64,000 bases of DNA from Arbacia lixula (taxonomy: Eukaryota; Echinodermata; Echinoidea; Arbacioida; Arbaciidae), in contig OZ022583.1 of NCBI GenBank assembly GCA_963669155.1, positions 8,415,921-8,479,920 on the forward strand, in the 5' to 3' direction. Below are positions 21,440 to 41,600 of the stretch, one piece after another. The translations under genes were made by a program, and so were the position numbers. The notes beneath the pieces were generated by a model, which saw only the letters and a list, made by a program, of their open reading frames with translations, was not told the origin of the DNA and did not search any database. Numbering within the stretch: position 1 is the first letter of the stretch; each line of letters begins with the position of its first letter.

Positions 21440-22235
21440 ATAAATAAATTAAACAAGTATACATTTAAAGTTATGCTAAACATGGTTAACTAAATCATAA
21501 AAATGGGCGGGTAGACTATATAGGCCTATGAGGAAAGTTGTATAACATGAAGAAATGAAGCGGCATGCATGGAAAAAGAATTAGGAAAGCTGGCTATGTA
21601 TGTGAAGTAAAAGAAAGAAAAGAAAAAGGATGGTGTTGTTGCTATGCAGTAAATTTGAATCATGTTCAAAAATAGATCACGGAAAATACATTTGCATATG
21701 ATATATTATATAACGATGATTAAGCCCTAGGATTTGTATAACGATGAAAATCAGCACCACAGTGTTCTTTTTAAGCATATACTCTCTTTTGGACCAAGAA
21801 TATTTAATTTCTTTAAGAAATTTGTCCCATGCAAGCACTAATTGACAAAGTGGAATCAAAATTAAGTTTTTTTGTGGGCTACAAAATAAATAAAATGCTT
21901 GTAGGAAGAGCCAACTTTAATTAAACCTCAAATTCCACCTGTTATCCATATTGACAATATGTTGCATATTTATTTAAGTTTTCCATGTTCCTCAAGATGG
22001 TGACCCAGGAATTTGTTTGCAGCCACCCTGTCGACCAAAATTGAAAATGATGGGCAAATTGGTGTAGGCTATAAAGCCTATGCCTCATAATATCATTTTT
22101 GGTTTGTTTATTTGTTTGAATCCATGCTGTGATATTACAAAATTCTGAGTTACCTGTTTGCAAACAGACGTGCATTTTTGAGTGAAAAAAGATAGGTCTA
22201 TGCTGGAATAAAAGTTTGGCTAAACAATAAATCGT
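21440..22235 (-). pseudogene. Degenerate LINE remnant
   Basis: On the - strand it retains diverged blocks of the same LINE family: the 3' UTR (TGGTTAACTAAATCA), the RT C-terminal region (CTTTTGGACCAAGAATAT), the GGTGACCCAGGAATTTGTTT block and TTGAATCCATGCTGTGATAT. Many indels destroy the frame. It is much older than the copies at 12-20 kb. Confidence 0.75.
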
Positions 22236-22249
22236 CAAAAAACGGCGAC

Positions 22250-22271
22250 GGGGGGGGGGGGGGGGGGGGGG
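22250..22271. repeat. Run of 22 G
   Basis: An uninterrupted guanine homopolymer about 380 bp before the ptgr1 start codon. Such tracts can form G-quadruplexes and are unstable in length. Confidence 0.95.
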
Positions 22272-22650
22272 TGTTCAACAGCATTGTTACAAAGAGCTAG
22301 AGGTTGGGGGACAATCGCGATAATGGAGCAAGTCGAATGAACTGGGGAAGGGCTCGCGGGCATGGGAATTATGATGCTACGTGCTATTATTAAACGGGGA
22401 GGATTCAATCTAATCGCCATGGGCCTGGATATTGTTAGGGGCAAGTGATGCGTGAATGGAGCTGAGCTGAGCTAGCTTCCTAGCTAGCTGAGCGTATTTT
22501 GACAAAGAACACGAAAATACGTAATATACGTGAGCACAAATTACAGTGGTTCAAATTCCACGGGCTCGGATCGAGCACGACTCCTGTACAAGTTGTCTTT
22601 GCTAAATTGTATGCTGTTTTAGAACTCTGATCAGCTACGAATTGTCAACC
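22272..22650 (+). promoter_or_regulatory. Upstream region of ptgr1
   Basis: About 380 bp between the G run and the ATG. It contains short AGCTAGCT-type and GAGCTGAGCTGAGCTAGC repeats near 22460 but no clear TATA box or other element I can name. The transcription start and any 5' UTR intron cannot be placed from sequence alone. Confidence 0.35.
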
Positions 22651-31383
<8,733 letters not shown>

Positions 31384-33030
31384 AGCTAAATGTGAGAAGT
31401 AACTCACTGCCATGTACCCCGTCCTTCATCTCAAGGAGATGGACAGGATTCTTCAAGAATGTGTATAAGTAATCACTTAACAATCGCTATGTCTACTCTC
31501 CAATTCGTTCATCTCTTATTTCGGTTTGTTAGGGAATATGAGCTTTTCAAAGGAATCCTCTGTGTTTTTAATACAGTACTTTATGAAATTGTTAATGCAG
31601 TCACAAATCTTCATTCAGGAGTATTGGGCAGTGATGCAAAACCAATCACATTTGTCTGTCTTTATTTGATCTCTTTTTCTCCTTTGTAAACTATTTAGGA
31701 GTAAGGAAAGGAATCATTAGTGATTTTAATGCAGTACTGTTTGAAATTGTCAATGTACAAATCGTCATTTGAGCAGTGGTGTAACACCAGTGACATTTGC
31801 CCATCTTTGTTCCAAGGCACTTGACAATTTCTTTATAGCTTATGATTTACAACACACTTCTGTTGATACTTACTCAGTTATTGGTGTCAGTACCAATCTG
31901 GTGACGTCTACCAGGCAAATATTGCATCAATTTATTTTTATTAAAGAGATACATTGTACATGTATGTGCGACTTTAAAGTGTGCTAGATGGGCCTGTAAT
32001 CCTTAAAATACAGAACTTTAAAATTAAAACTTGAATATTCTGGCTGATTGGCCATGGTATCAAGGAATTGGAATTTATGACATGAAATCATGAATGGTAA
32101 AGACACAATATGCTCTCAAGAAAGATTTTCTTTCAATCTTCAGTGTAATGTCAAAAATTAAGTTCATTATGCACAAATGTGTTAATTGGAAGTGCATAGA
32201 AAATTCCCCTGGAGATTTTGCTGTGCAAGAATTGAAAAGACACACCTTGGCTCTATAACAAAGGTTTGCGATCAATCGCAACTTTGAAAGACAAATTCCG
32301 ATTGGTTACTGGTCAGTCTTTTGAACAAAAAGTGCATGCAACAATTTTGTTGATTGGCCATTGCCATTTTGGGATTGATTGCAGACCTTTATGTTACGGG
32401 GCCCTGATGTATATATTTTATTTCAAACTTCAGTGAAATGTCAAAAAATGAAGTCAATCATGAAAAAATGTTTTCATATTGGAAGTGTGTAACTTTTTAT
32501 ATGAAAGATATTGCTCCTGTGCTCTTCCACCAAGTAGTACATTCCATCATGTTTCATGGGTGCTAGAAACTCTACTATGCAAGAATTGAAAAGATGCACC
32601 TGATATATACATGGCTTGTTTATTAATTCTTTCTTCACAAGAACAGAAAGTTTAGAACCGTTTGAGGTTGGTTTTACTTTTATGTACTCTCTCCTTTCGA
32701 CGTTTTGCAGGGCTATTTCAAAGTAAGTGAATGCAAATACATGTACTGATTCAAGTACATTGTACTCTATTTGAATGCACAGTTTGTAAGTGCAAGAGAA
32801 ACCCTGTTTTTTCAATCAGTTAGTTTAGAATTGAAACTTTGTAGAACATATTTGGATAAAGGTACATGTATTTGTATCCATGGCATCAGCAGTGGACTAT
32901 TTGTAAATTTAAATAAGAAATGTTTTTCTTTGTCATATAATACTGCATGTATGATAATATAATGCAAAATAAAAGAGGCTTGTTCAACAGTATTCATGCA
33001 CTGTGTTAGTATATTGCTATCTTGTGTTCA
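31384..33030 (+). other. ptgr1 3' flank and probable 3' UTR
   Basis: No coding sequence. The stretch near 31690-31780 repeats phrases from 31550-31640 (CAGTACTTTATGAAATTGT / CAGTACTGTTTGAAATTGTC), a small local duplication. ATTAAA at about 31940 and AATAAA at about 32965 are candidate polyadenylation signals. Which is used cannot be told. Confidence 0.4.
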
Positions 33031-33040
33031 TATACTAGCC

Positions 33041-33042
33041 AC

Positions 33043-33113
<71 letters not shown>

Positions 33114-33142
33114 CCCCCCCACACACACATGCACACACACAC
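33041..33142. repeat. CA microsatellite
   Basis: About 33 uninterrupted CA dinucleotides followed by CGCACACCCCCCCC and more CA. The short ORFs across it are composition artefacts. Confidence 0.97.
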
Positions 33143-33419
33143 TTTTTTTGTTTTTCCATTTCATTCCCATGAAAAAACAATTTCACTTTATGACATACAA
33201 TAACAAGTACATAAACGTAATATTTCAATTGATTCGATAAACACAATAAAGCATGATTTACCACTTGTATATAAATATGTACATGTGCCATATTCCTCCT
33301 GAATATATATGCAACTTATAAATCAAATTCCTCTAAAATAATAATCATTATAATACTAATAGATATGTGTAAATGATAATAAAACAATTCCATAAGAATG
33401 AAATCTTTTCTGATTCCTC

Positions 33420-34200
33420 TCCCGGCCCCCCCCCCCCCCACACACACACATGTGCACATGTACATACATACTCCACCACTCCCAAAATACTCCACGCGGC
33501 ACCATGCAGACCACCACCACCACCACTACCGCACCACCACCTCTACCACATATATACCCACCACCAAACCATGGTCACACCACCACCACCACCACCACAT
33601 TACACCATCATAGCACATACCCCATCACCACTACCATAACACCACCACCTCTATATACCTCACCACCACCATGACATACCATTACCTAGCTACCACATAG
33701 CCCACCACCATGCACATAACACCACCACCTCTACCACATACCCCACCCGAGACCCCACCACCACCACGACATACCCCATACCATTACCTCTACCACATAG
33801 CCCACCACCATGCACATAACACCACCACCTATACCACATCCGGGACCCCACCACCACGACATACCCCATACCATTACCTCTACCACATACCCCACCACCA
33901 TGCACTACCATGCACATAACACTACCACCTCTACCACATACCCTACCACCATATTATGGCCACCACCACACTAAACACCACCACCAGACCACGGTCGGTC
34001 TCCACCACTCCCACATGCATCACCGCACACCACCTCTATCCATACCATAATCTCCACCATCCACCAATTTACAGTCCTCGTCACCAACGTCAACCATCAC
34101 TACCACCGGCTACCATCACTACCATCAATCATCATAACCACCATCTTCATCACCATCATTCCCATCATTATCCCCCAAATCACGCACCAACACCGTTATT
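33420..34200. repeat. CCA/ACC-rich minisatellite region
   Basis: A run of 14 C near 33426-33439 followed by nearly 800 bp of ACC-type repeats. Within 33690-33950 a longer unit (around ACCACCACCTCTACCACATA and CATGCACATAAC) recurs in tandem. All three frames are open in places by composition; none is a gene. Confidence 0.9.
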
Positions 34201-35672
34201 ATCATCATTTTTATCTTTACTAATACTCTTATCGTGGAACTCCCTGCTCTAACTTGTCTATTCATTCATAAATCAAACTAGTCTACCGTTTCTGGAGTTT
34301 GAGATGCCTAGTTTACTCACAGGCGCAGATGACCATTATTTCTTAATCTTATATTTAGATATTTTCTTTTATCGTGACAATACCGGTAGTTAAACGCCTG
34401 TTTAAGCGGCTGACGACTATTAATCCAGAAAAACAACTATTCGTCTGTTTTTTTGTCAATTTATTGTTGAAATATAAAGATAACATATTTTCCGAGGAAG
34501 TGAATTAGGTTTTGGTCGAGTGCTGCGACTGAGGAAGCAGCCACGGTACTCCGAACTCTGTGTACACTTTTGGAAACGGCGCGCCAAAGAAGAGCACGAG
34601 AAACAGGCAGGGAGTGCATTGCGCCATCAGACCTCTCGTACAGTACGGTACTTCAGAGCTAACCGTACGGGGAACACCGGGGAGCGATACGTTGGGATTT
34701 CGCTGCGGAGTTCTATCCGTCCATGACCCAAGCCCCGCTCTGCTGTCACAAAGGAGGCAAGTTTGTCACTATCACTGTAATTGATTAACACAAACTAGAC
34801 TATATTTATGTTAGGTACAGACATGACTAGATCTAACTTAGTTATACAGTCAGTATAGTCGACAAGTTGGAGTGAAATTATGCCTGAGGCCTGATGGTTC
34901 TCGCGATATGTCAGTGTGACTGACGATGACAATGTCGATTAGCAGGCAAGAGTGTCACATTTGCCAATGTCAGTGACGTAGATCTAAGTTAACTTAAATC
35001 TAACATTGTAGACTCTAATGAGCACAGGGTAGGTATATAGTCAAGTGACTCTACTCTAATCATGCTAGTCTATGATCTTATTCCTTCAACGTGCTGCTCC
35101 ATGCTGCTGAAGTGAAGTGAGTAAGGTACATGCGTGTGTTACTGCGACCAGCCCGCTCACGCGGGAGCAGTCCCGGGGCTAATGCGTGTGGAGCATAAAA
35201 TAAATAACACACAAATTCCCAGATTATGTGGGACAGGTAGACCTCAACATCGGAGAATGTGCAACCAGTATGTGTGCAAGCAAAATATGATATACCTGGG
35301 TTATCTATGCCTATGTAGAAATAGTCTAGTTCTAGTGAAACTAGTAGTAAAGAACAGTAAAATAAAGAATAAATCTGTCCAAGGGCAGTAGGCATCTTGT
35401 TCTGCAGTCCTCTCTAAAAGTAAAACTGGCAAGAGGATCAATTCAATTGGTGGCAGGATATTCCATGTCTTCACAATCAGGGAGAAAATGGATGACTGCC
35501 TGTTTAGCAGTCGATAGTTCCCGATGCATGAGAAAAATAGGTTCCATGCGTAACTAACATCATGTGACGGTAGCTCTGCAAACGGCATAAAGTTGACTTA
35601 AAAAATGTGTGAACAAATTGCAAAATCATATCTTTATATTCTTGACAGATCGTCCAACTAAAGTAAGCCAAG
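34201..35672 (+). promoter_or_regulatory. brip1 upstream region with possible first exon
   Basis: The coding start exon is preceded by a 3' splice site (TTCTTGACAG, ending 35648), so at least one 5' UTR exon must lie upstream. A GC-richer block at about 34500-34760 is a plausible promoter or first exon, and GAAGTGAAGTGAGT near 35110 offers a good donor. Neither is proved. No other gene is seen in this stretch. Confidence 0.4.
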
Positions 35673-38600
35673 ATGATGGAACAAACCTATACAATGAGCG
35701 GCGTCAAGCTGGCTTTTCCCTGCAAGGCATACCCAACCCAGCTCTCCATGATGTCCATGGTTAGTCTCCAAGTCTTACAATCTGCAAGAGTTTGCATTTC
35801 ATTGGGTTTTTTTAATGAATGTGTACGAAGTAGCATTATTCTAGTTTGATTGGAATCCTTCTGTAATTTGACACCAATTTGATGTATTTATGAAGTGATT
35901 GAAAGAAAATCCTCACTATCTTCACCATTTATGGTGTCATGATATTTGGACTTTCTGCCAGACACGTGCATATGGGTGAAATGCGCATTACATTACAATA
36001 TCTCCTAAATTCTCACAATTCTCAAAAATATATTTGTCTTATTGACATGAATTTACTTAACATTTCACCAATGTGCTGCTATGATCTATAAAAATAGTCT
36101 TAACTGGTATTGCGGACTATATGTAAAGAAAAAGATTGCTTTCCAAAATAGATAATTTTTAAGCAGAATTTTCTCACATCATTGAGGATAGATAACAATG
36201 AGTAGTGGAACTCTCTTACCAACTGCTCAGTTGATTGTATAAATCTGTACACAGTGTTAAACAAGGTACACAAATACAACTCTATTAATCTACAGAAAAT
36301 CTTTTTAACTTTAGTTTACTGCAGAAAACTATACATCTGCACTGTACCTTAACAGTAGGACAAGACACCAGATGGTGGCCTGTACTGGGCCCTGTTGCAT
36401 AAAACTTACCATTGATGGTAACTTTGCCTACAATGGCAACCTCTATGGCAACCTTGATTTTGATTGGCTATCGAGCGGCGTTACCATGGTAGTTACCATT
36501 AATGGTATCTTTTATGCAACGGGACCCTGGAATGAAGTAGAAGAACATGAGTCGGTAATATGATGTAAGAATATTTGTAATGATTATGGCCTGCTCCACA
36601 GATCATCAAGGGGATCGAGAAACACCAAAACTGTCTGCTTGAGAGCCCCACCGGTAGTGGGAAGAGTCTGGCTCTGCTCTGCTCTTGCCTGGGATGGCAG
36701 AAGGCAGAAAAAGGTAGGTTGCACTTTTATACTCTTCTTCCTTAGTGCTGCTTCAGGATAATCGCACTGTGACTAGTACATTTGTGTGGAGCATCGCACA
36801 CAAAGTCTAGATTTAATGCAGATATAGTGCAGATATTTATGTACAGCGTGCAAGTTAAAAATGTCCAGTCCAAGTTGATTATAATTGCACCTTCTTCAGC
36901 AGAAGCCTGAACGAGAGAGGAAGACAGAGCTGGATTTTTAGGAAGGTTGATCCAGTCATTGCGTGTTTTGTTCCCGTCAGTCTGTCCGTCTGTCTCTGCC
37001 CGCACTCTCTCTCTCTCTCACTTATTATCAGGCCATATCTCATATCTCATTTTCTTTGTCCATTTCAGTCTTTTCTTTCCCACTCAGTCTTTGATGATCC
37101 ATCTCTGTCTTCCTCCCTCTTTTCTCTCGATGTGTTTGTCTATCTCTTTATCTATATTTCAGCACCCACTCTCGTCTATTGTTGTCCCTGTCTATTTCCT
37201 CGTTACTTTCTGTTTGTGTTTCATTTCATGAAGTCTCTTTTTAACAATTGAAAATAGAAGGGTGATTTTAAATTTGTCCCCACTCATTGAAAAAAAAAAT
37301 AGCTTATTTCTTCCACCTTAGGCTCTAGTGATGGGAATTTGTGTTACAAATGTTAATGAATTATTTGTAATGTACACTAGTGCTTTTTAATGCCTGTTTT
37401 TTTTTCCAGAGAAGCAGCGCAAAGCCGATGCAGATGAGTATCAAGATGTGAACGGTGAGTGTGCAAAGCTACTTTACAAATTTCCATGAGACATCTGATA
37501 TTTAATCCTTTGTGTACCAGCTAAACTGTTGCTCTATGGGATTTGTGAGTCATACATAGTTAAGAATAGTTCAAATAGATAACATGAGCCTGCTGCCAAG
37601 ACAACGGGTTCTACACAATAAATGTAAGATAAGCCGTAGGAATCAAAGCATTTACTTTCATCAAAAATGTTCCACATTAGCAGCCTTTTAGATGGTGTTT
37701 GACCAGTGAACCTCTCGTTCGAGTAATGTTGTGTAGAACCAAACACCTGCGTGATAATGGATGACCAGGTGCTGAACGAAATTTTAACTCCCAAAAGGAT
37801 TTTATAATTAATATATCATAATGACATACTTTCAACTTCATTCCTGGCTGTGAGAATTTTATGTAAATTAACATCAATTTCTTTTCCACGCTCACTTGAT
37901 ATGTTCTGGTTATGCACATTGTCTGTCAAAATGCTAGATAATATGCTCCCAAGTAGAATGATATTAAACAAGATTACTGTATATGAAAGCTGACATGTAC
38001 AGTATCAGAATTGGCATAAAGTTGAAATTCTGATTTACTGCTGTAATTTCTCACATAATTTGTAGTAATCACTGCAATGCTATCATAAAGTAGTAAGTGA
38101 CAATACTGACTCCATTGCAGCGCTTGATGACACTGTTTGCGGAGATGATGTGAAGCAGCCTTGTCAATGTACATGCAGCTGTCGCAAGGCTGAAGCACGG
38201 TCACCGACCCTCGCTGACATCCCTAGCACAAGCACAGCCCCTCCGGAGGAACCACAGACGTCACCAGCAGCAGAAACAACAGGTCTGAGTCCAAGACTAC
38301 TCTATAAGCTTTGAATGAAAGTTGAACTACATTGGTGTAAAAATATCAAGATTTAAACTCTTGATCCAACTTCTGATACAAACTTCCAAGAGACCTGATC
38401 GTGTGCCATGACCTCACTTCAGACCGGTCATATCCGTGAAGAAGGCTAATGGATTCAGCCAAAAATTTGGATGTGAATATTCTTACCTGAATTATGCATT
38501 TGAATACAAATTTGAAATCTTGAGATTACTCTATAAGCTGTTATTTTCATGAGAGTTTTATTTCCATGAATTTTGCGAATCGGACTTAGACAACATACAC

Positions 38601-41600
38601 AAATATTCTCACACGAGTGTGCCCACAGACTCTTACACTGTACTTACTTACGTCACATCATCTTCTGTTCTCCTAACTCCACCTCCATCTCCTTCGAACT
38701 ATTCACAGTGGCTCATGTTGCCAGCCCTGATGAGAAAGGTGAGGAGAAAGGCGAGGGAGGCCAACAGGACGATAAAAAGGTGAACGAGGAGGAGGACGAT
38801 GACGACTTCCAGCCCAGCAAGAAGCGCACCAGAAAGCCAGGTGGACCCATGGTGAGTAACCAAAAGATATGCTTTGAAATGCTTTTTTTTTAAATAAGAA
38901 ACCAGTCAGTCAGGCTGCTTATCCAAGTAATCCTCCTTCTTCCCTTGAAACTTTCCCTCATTCTTTCCCACCAAAGCCAATTTTTTTTCATCACAAAGTA
39001 CCTTAAAGGTTTGTATAAATTATAGATTAAGATTTGTATCTGGTTCTATGTGGCTATCTTTAATTCACTGTCCAATTCAATACTTGATGTATTTCTCCAT
39101 GCAGTGAAGCCCTACTAAAATTTTCATCATATCTAGTTTGTACATTGCATAAATGCATGTGGTCTTGCTTTGATCAAGATCAGACAAGTTTTAGGTGGGC
39201 TCCCCTGTACATTGGATGCAGAGCACACCATTTCTTGAACAGGATTTGTGAAAGTGATGAAGTAATTCTAGAATGCATGAGAATTAAAACCGCCTCGACT
39301 TGCTGTAAGTAACCATTTACCGCACACTGACCTTATGGAAAGCCAGTGTGCGTTTAAAGTACTCTACAGTGAAAACTTCATCACCTTTTCATCATTTCAC
39401 AATTCTAGTGCAGGTATCAGCATGACCAGGAGCAGGAAGAGCAACAGGATGTACACATTCAAAAGCTGGGCCACTGGGTCTGAATTCTGTACAACGTTGA
39501 ACAATGAAGACTCGCACCCTATGGAATTTGCCTGTACATCCTGTTTGCTCTCATATTTACTGGACATGCTGATGTTGGAATGGTGCAATGGTGATTCCCT
39601 GTTATTAACGAGAGCAGCAAGACTCAGTTTGTAGAGAGCTTGTCTCTCAATGGCAAGCCTGTGGGTTTGAGTCCCACACAAGTCCTTGCAAAGAGCCAGG
39701 GTTGTGTGTTTGGGCCTCCTCCTTTTGTGGGGAAAACACTCCCATCCCTTGGATAGGATGTAATTGGAAGTCCGGTGTATAGGAGAGCCATACTCTATGC
39801 ATGTTCAGACCCCATTTCACTTCTTAACTCTTTGCCTGCCAGATGAACTTTTGCTGCATGGGATTTGTGTGTATTACCTGTGGGAAAAGTCACACGTGGC
39901 ACTCAAAGGGTTAATATAGTGCAGGGTGCAATCTAGTGGAGTGGACAGAAAGTCTATCCTGGGAAACGGGTGAGAGATGCCGACCCATCATGGCTCACCC
40001 GGTATCTCACATGCATTAAGAGTGCCATACATGATTATACTAATGAACCATTTTTATCACACCAAAGGGAACGGCCAAGAAGACTAAGCGGCAGAAAGGA
40101 GTTGTCTTTGATGATGCTGAGGAGGAGGAGGTGAGCCCTCCAGGCCAGCCAACCAATCCGCACACCAAGTCTCACTGGGAAATGAAACTAGTTACGCCTC
40201 AAGGTGTGTTGGAATCATCATGCTATTCGTAATTGAAGTGATTGAGATACAATTAGGATTCTTAATTCAATTCAATTCGAGTCATATTCTTTTTTTTTTC
40301 TCTCAAAAGACAATCAACAGTATACATAAGAATAAAAATGCATGACAAAGTGTTATATAAGGCTTGTCTTGTACAGGTAATGCTGAGTGTGCGTTAGGGT
40401 TACATCTTTTTAACAGGGAGGAGTTTAAGTTTCTATGTAATGTAGGTTAGAGTTTATTCATGTATTTTGAGCCTATTTTCATCCTGTGCTTTTGTCACAT
40501 TTCATACCAGTTGTGTACACAAGTGATTGTAGTGTAGACGAAAGAAGCAGATGCATTCTAGAACGTAGGTTACTAGAAAACAAAAGTGAAACTTGTGTGA
40601 CGAAAATCAACAGTGATGCTCATTTCTATTGCTCCCATCAGCCAATGCTGCAGCTCGTGAATTGGAGGCCGAGGCGTCGCGGTTAGACAAGTCTTCCTGC
40701 TTCTGCCCCTGCCACTCACTGCCTGGCAAGGCAGACAAGGAAGAGAAGGGGGAGAAGGAGGAGAAGGAGAAGGAGGACCAGGATGGGGACGGAAAACCAA
40801 AGCAGTAAGTGATGTTAAGGTATATAGAGTACCAAAATGTAACGTCACATTGTCAAGACGACAGATTCTAAACTATGAGAGTAGAGCAAACAGTGGTGCT
40901 CACAGCAGGGTTCTCAATGAGAGTGCTGGGGACTATCCCACTAGAGCATGTCTGACAAGTAAATCTTCCTCTTGAGTGATGTTGTTTAGAACCAGAGACC
41001 TACATAACAATGGATATGAAGACACCACTTTAGTACTTAATGGCCTTCATAGATTGGCCGATAGTTGGGGATAGTCCACACTGAAAATTGGTTGCCTCAA
41101 CCCTTCGTGTGCCAGTTGAAACGCTGCTCTGTGTGATTTGTGGACATTTTTGGTGAAAAATACACATAATGTCACATAATGGACAAAAATCAAGGAAACA
41201 CATCAGTAAAAGTTTGAGTAAAATCGGATAAATAAAGGAGTACATGGTCGTTTATAGTTTTACCGCTCCTCGTTTGACCCACTCATTAACACGGGCTCAT
41301 TCACTATGTTATAAACAAATTATCCATTTTTTACCTTGGGACTAAGAGGCTAAGAGGCTTAATTTGGCAGCGTGTGTGATGTGGCAATGCATGGCATACA
41401 TGGATGAAGCATCTCTAATTCAAATAAATGTCAAGGACTGGAGTAAGTTCTTGCATAAATATAGTGTTAGCATGCATGGGTACTCTACTATTCTTAAAGG
41501 ATAGGTTTACTTATGAATGAGTATGCTGTTGTTAGAAAAATCAACACAACCCAAAAAAACTTTCCCACTTTCCTCTCTCTAAAAATATGGTTATGAAATT

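Noticed and set aside
33022..33919. His/Thr/Pro-rich frames in the CA and CCA repeats
   Set aside because: They are low-complexity translations of microsatellites, open in several frames at once.
39605..39700. Possible tRNA gene
   Set aside because: A- and B-box-like sequences are present, but no complete cloverleaf or acceptor stem, and a SINE body follows.
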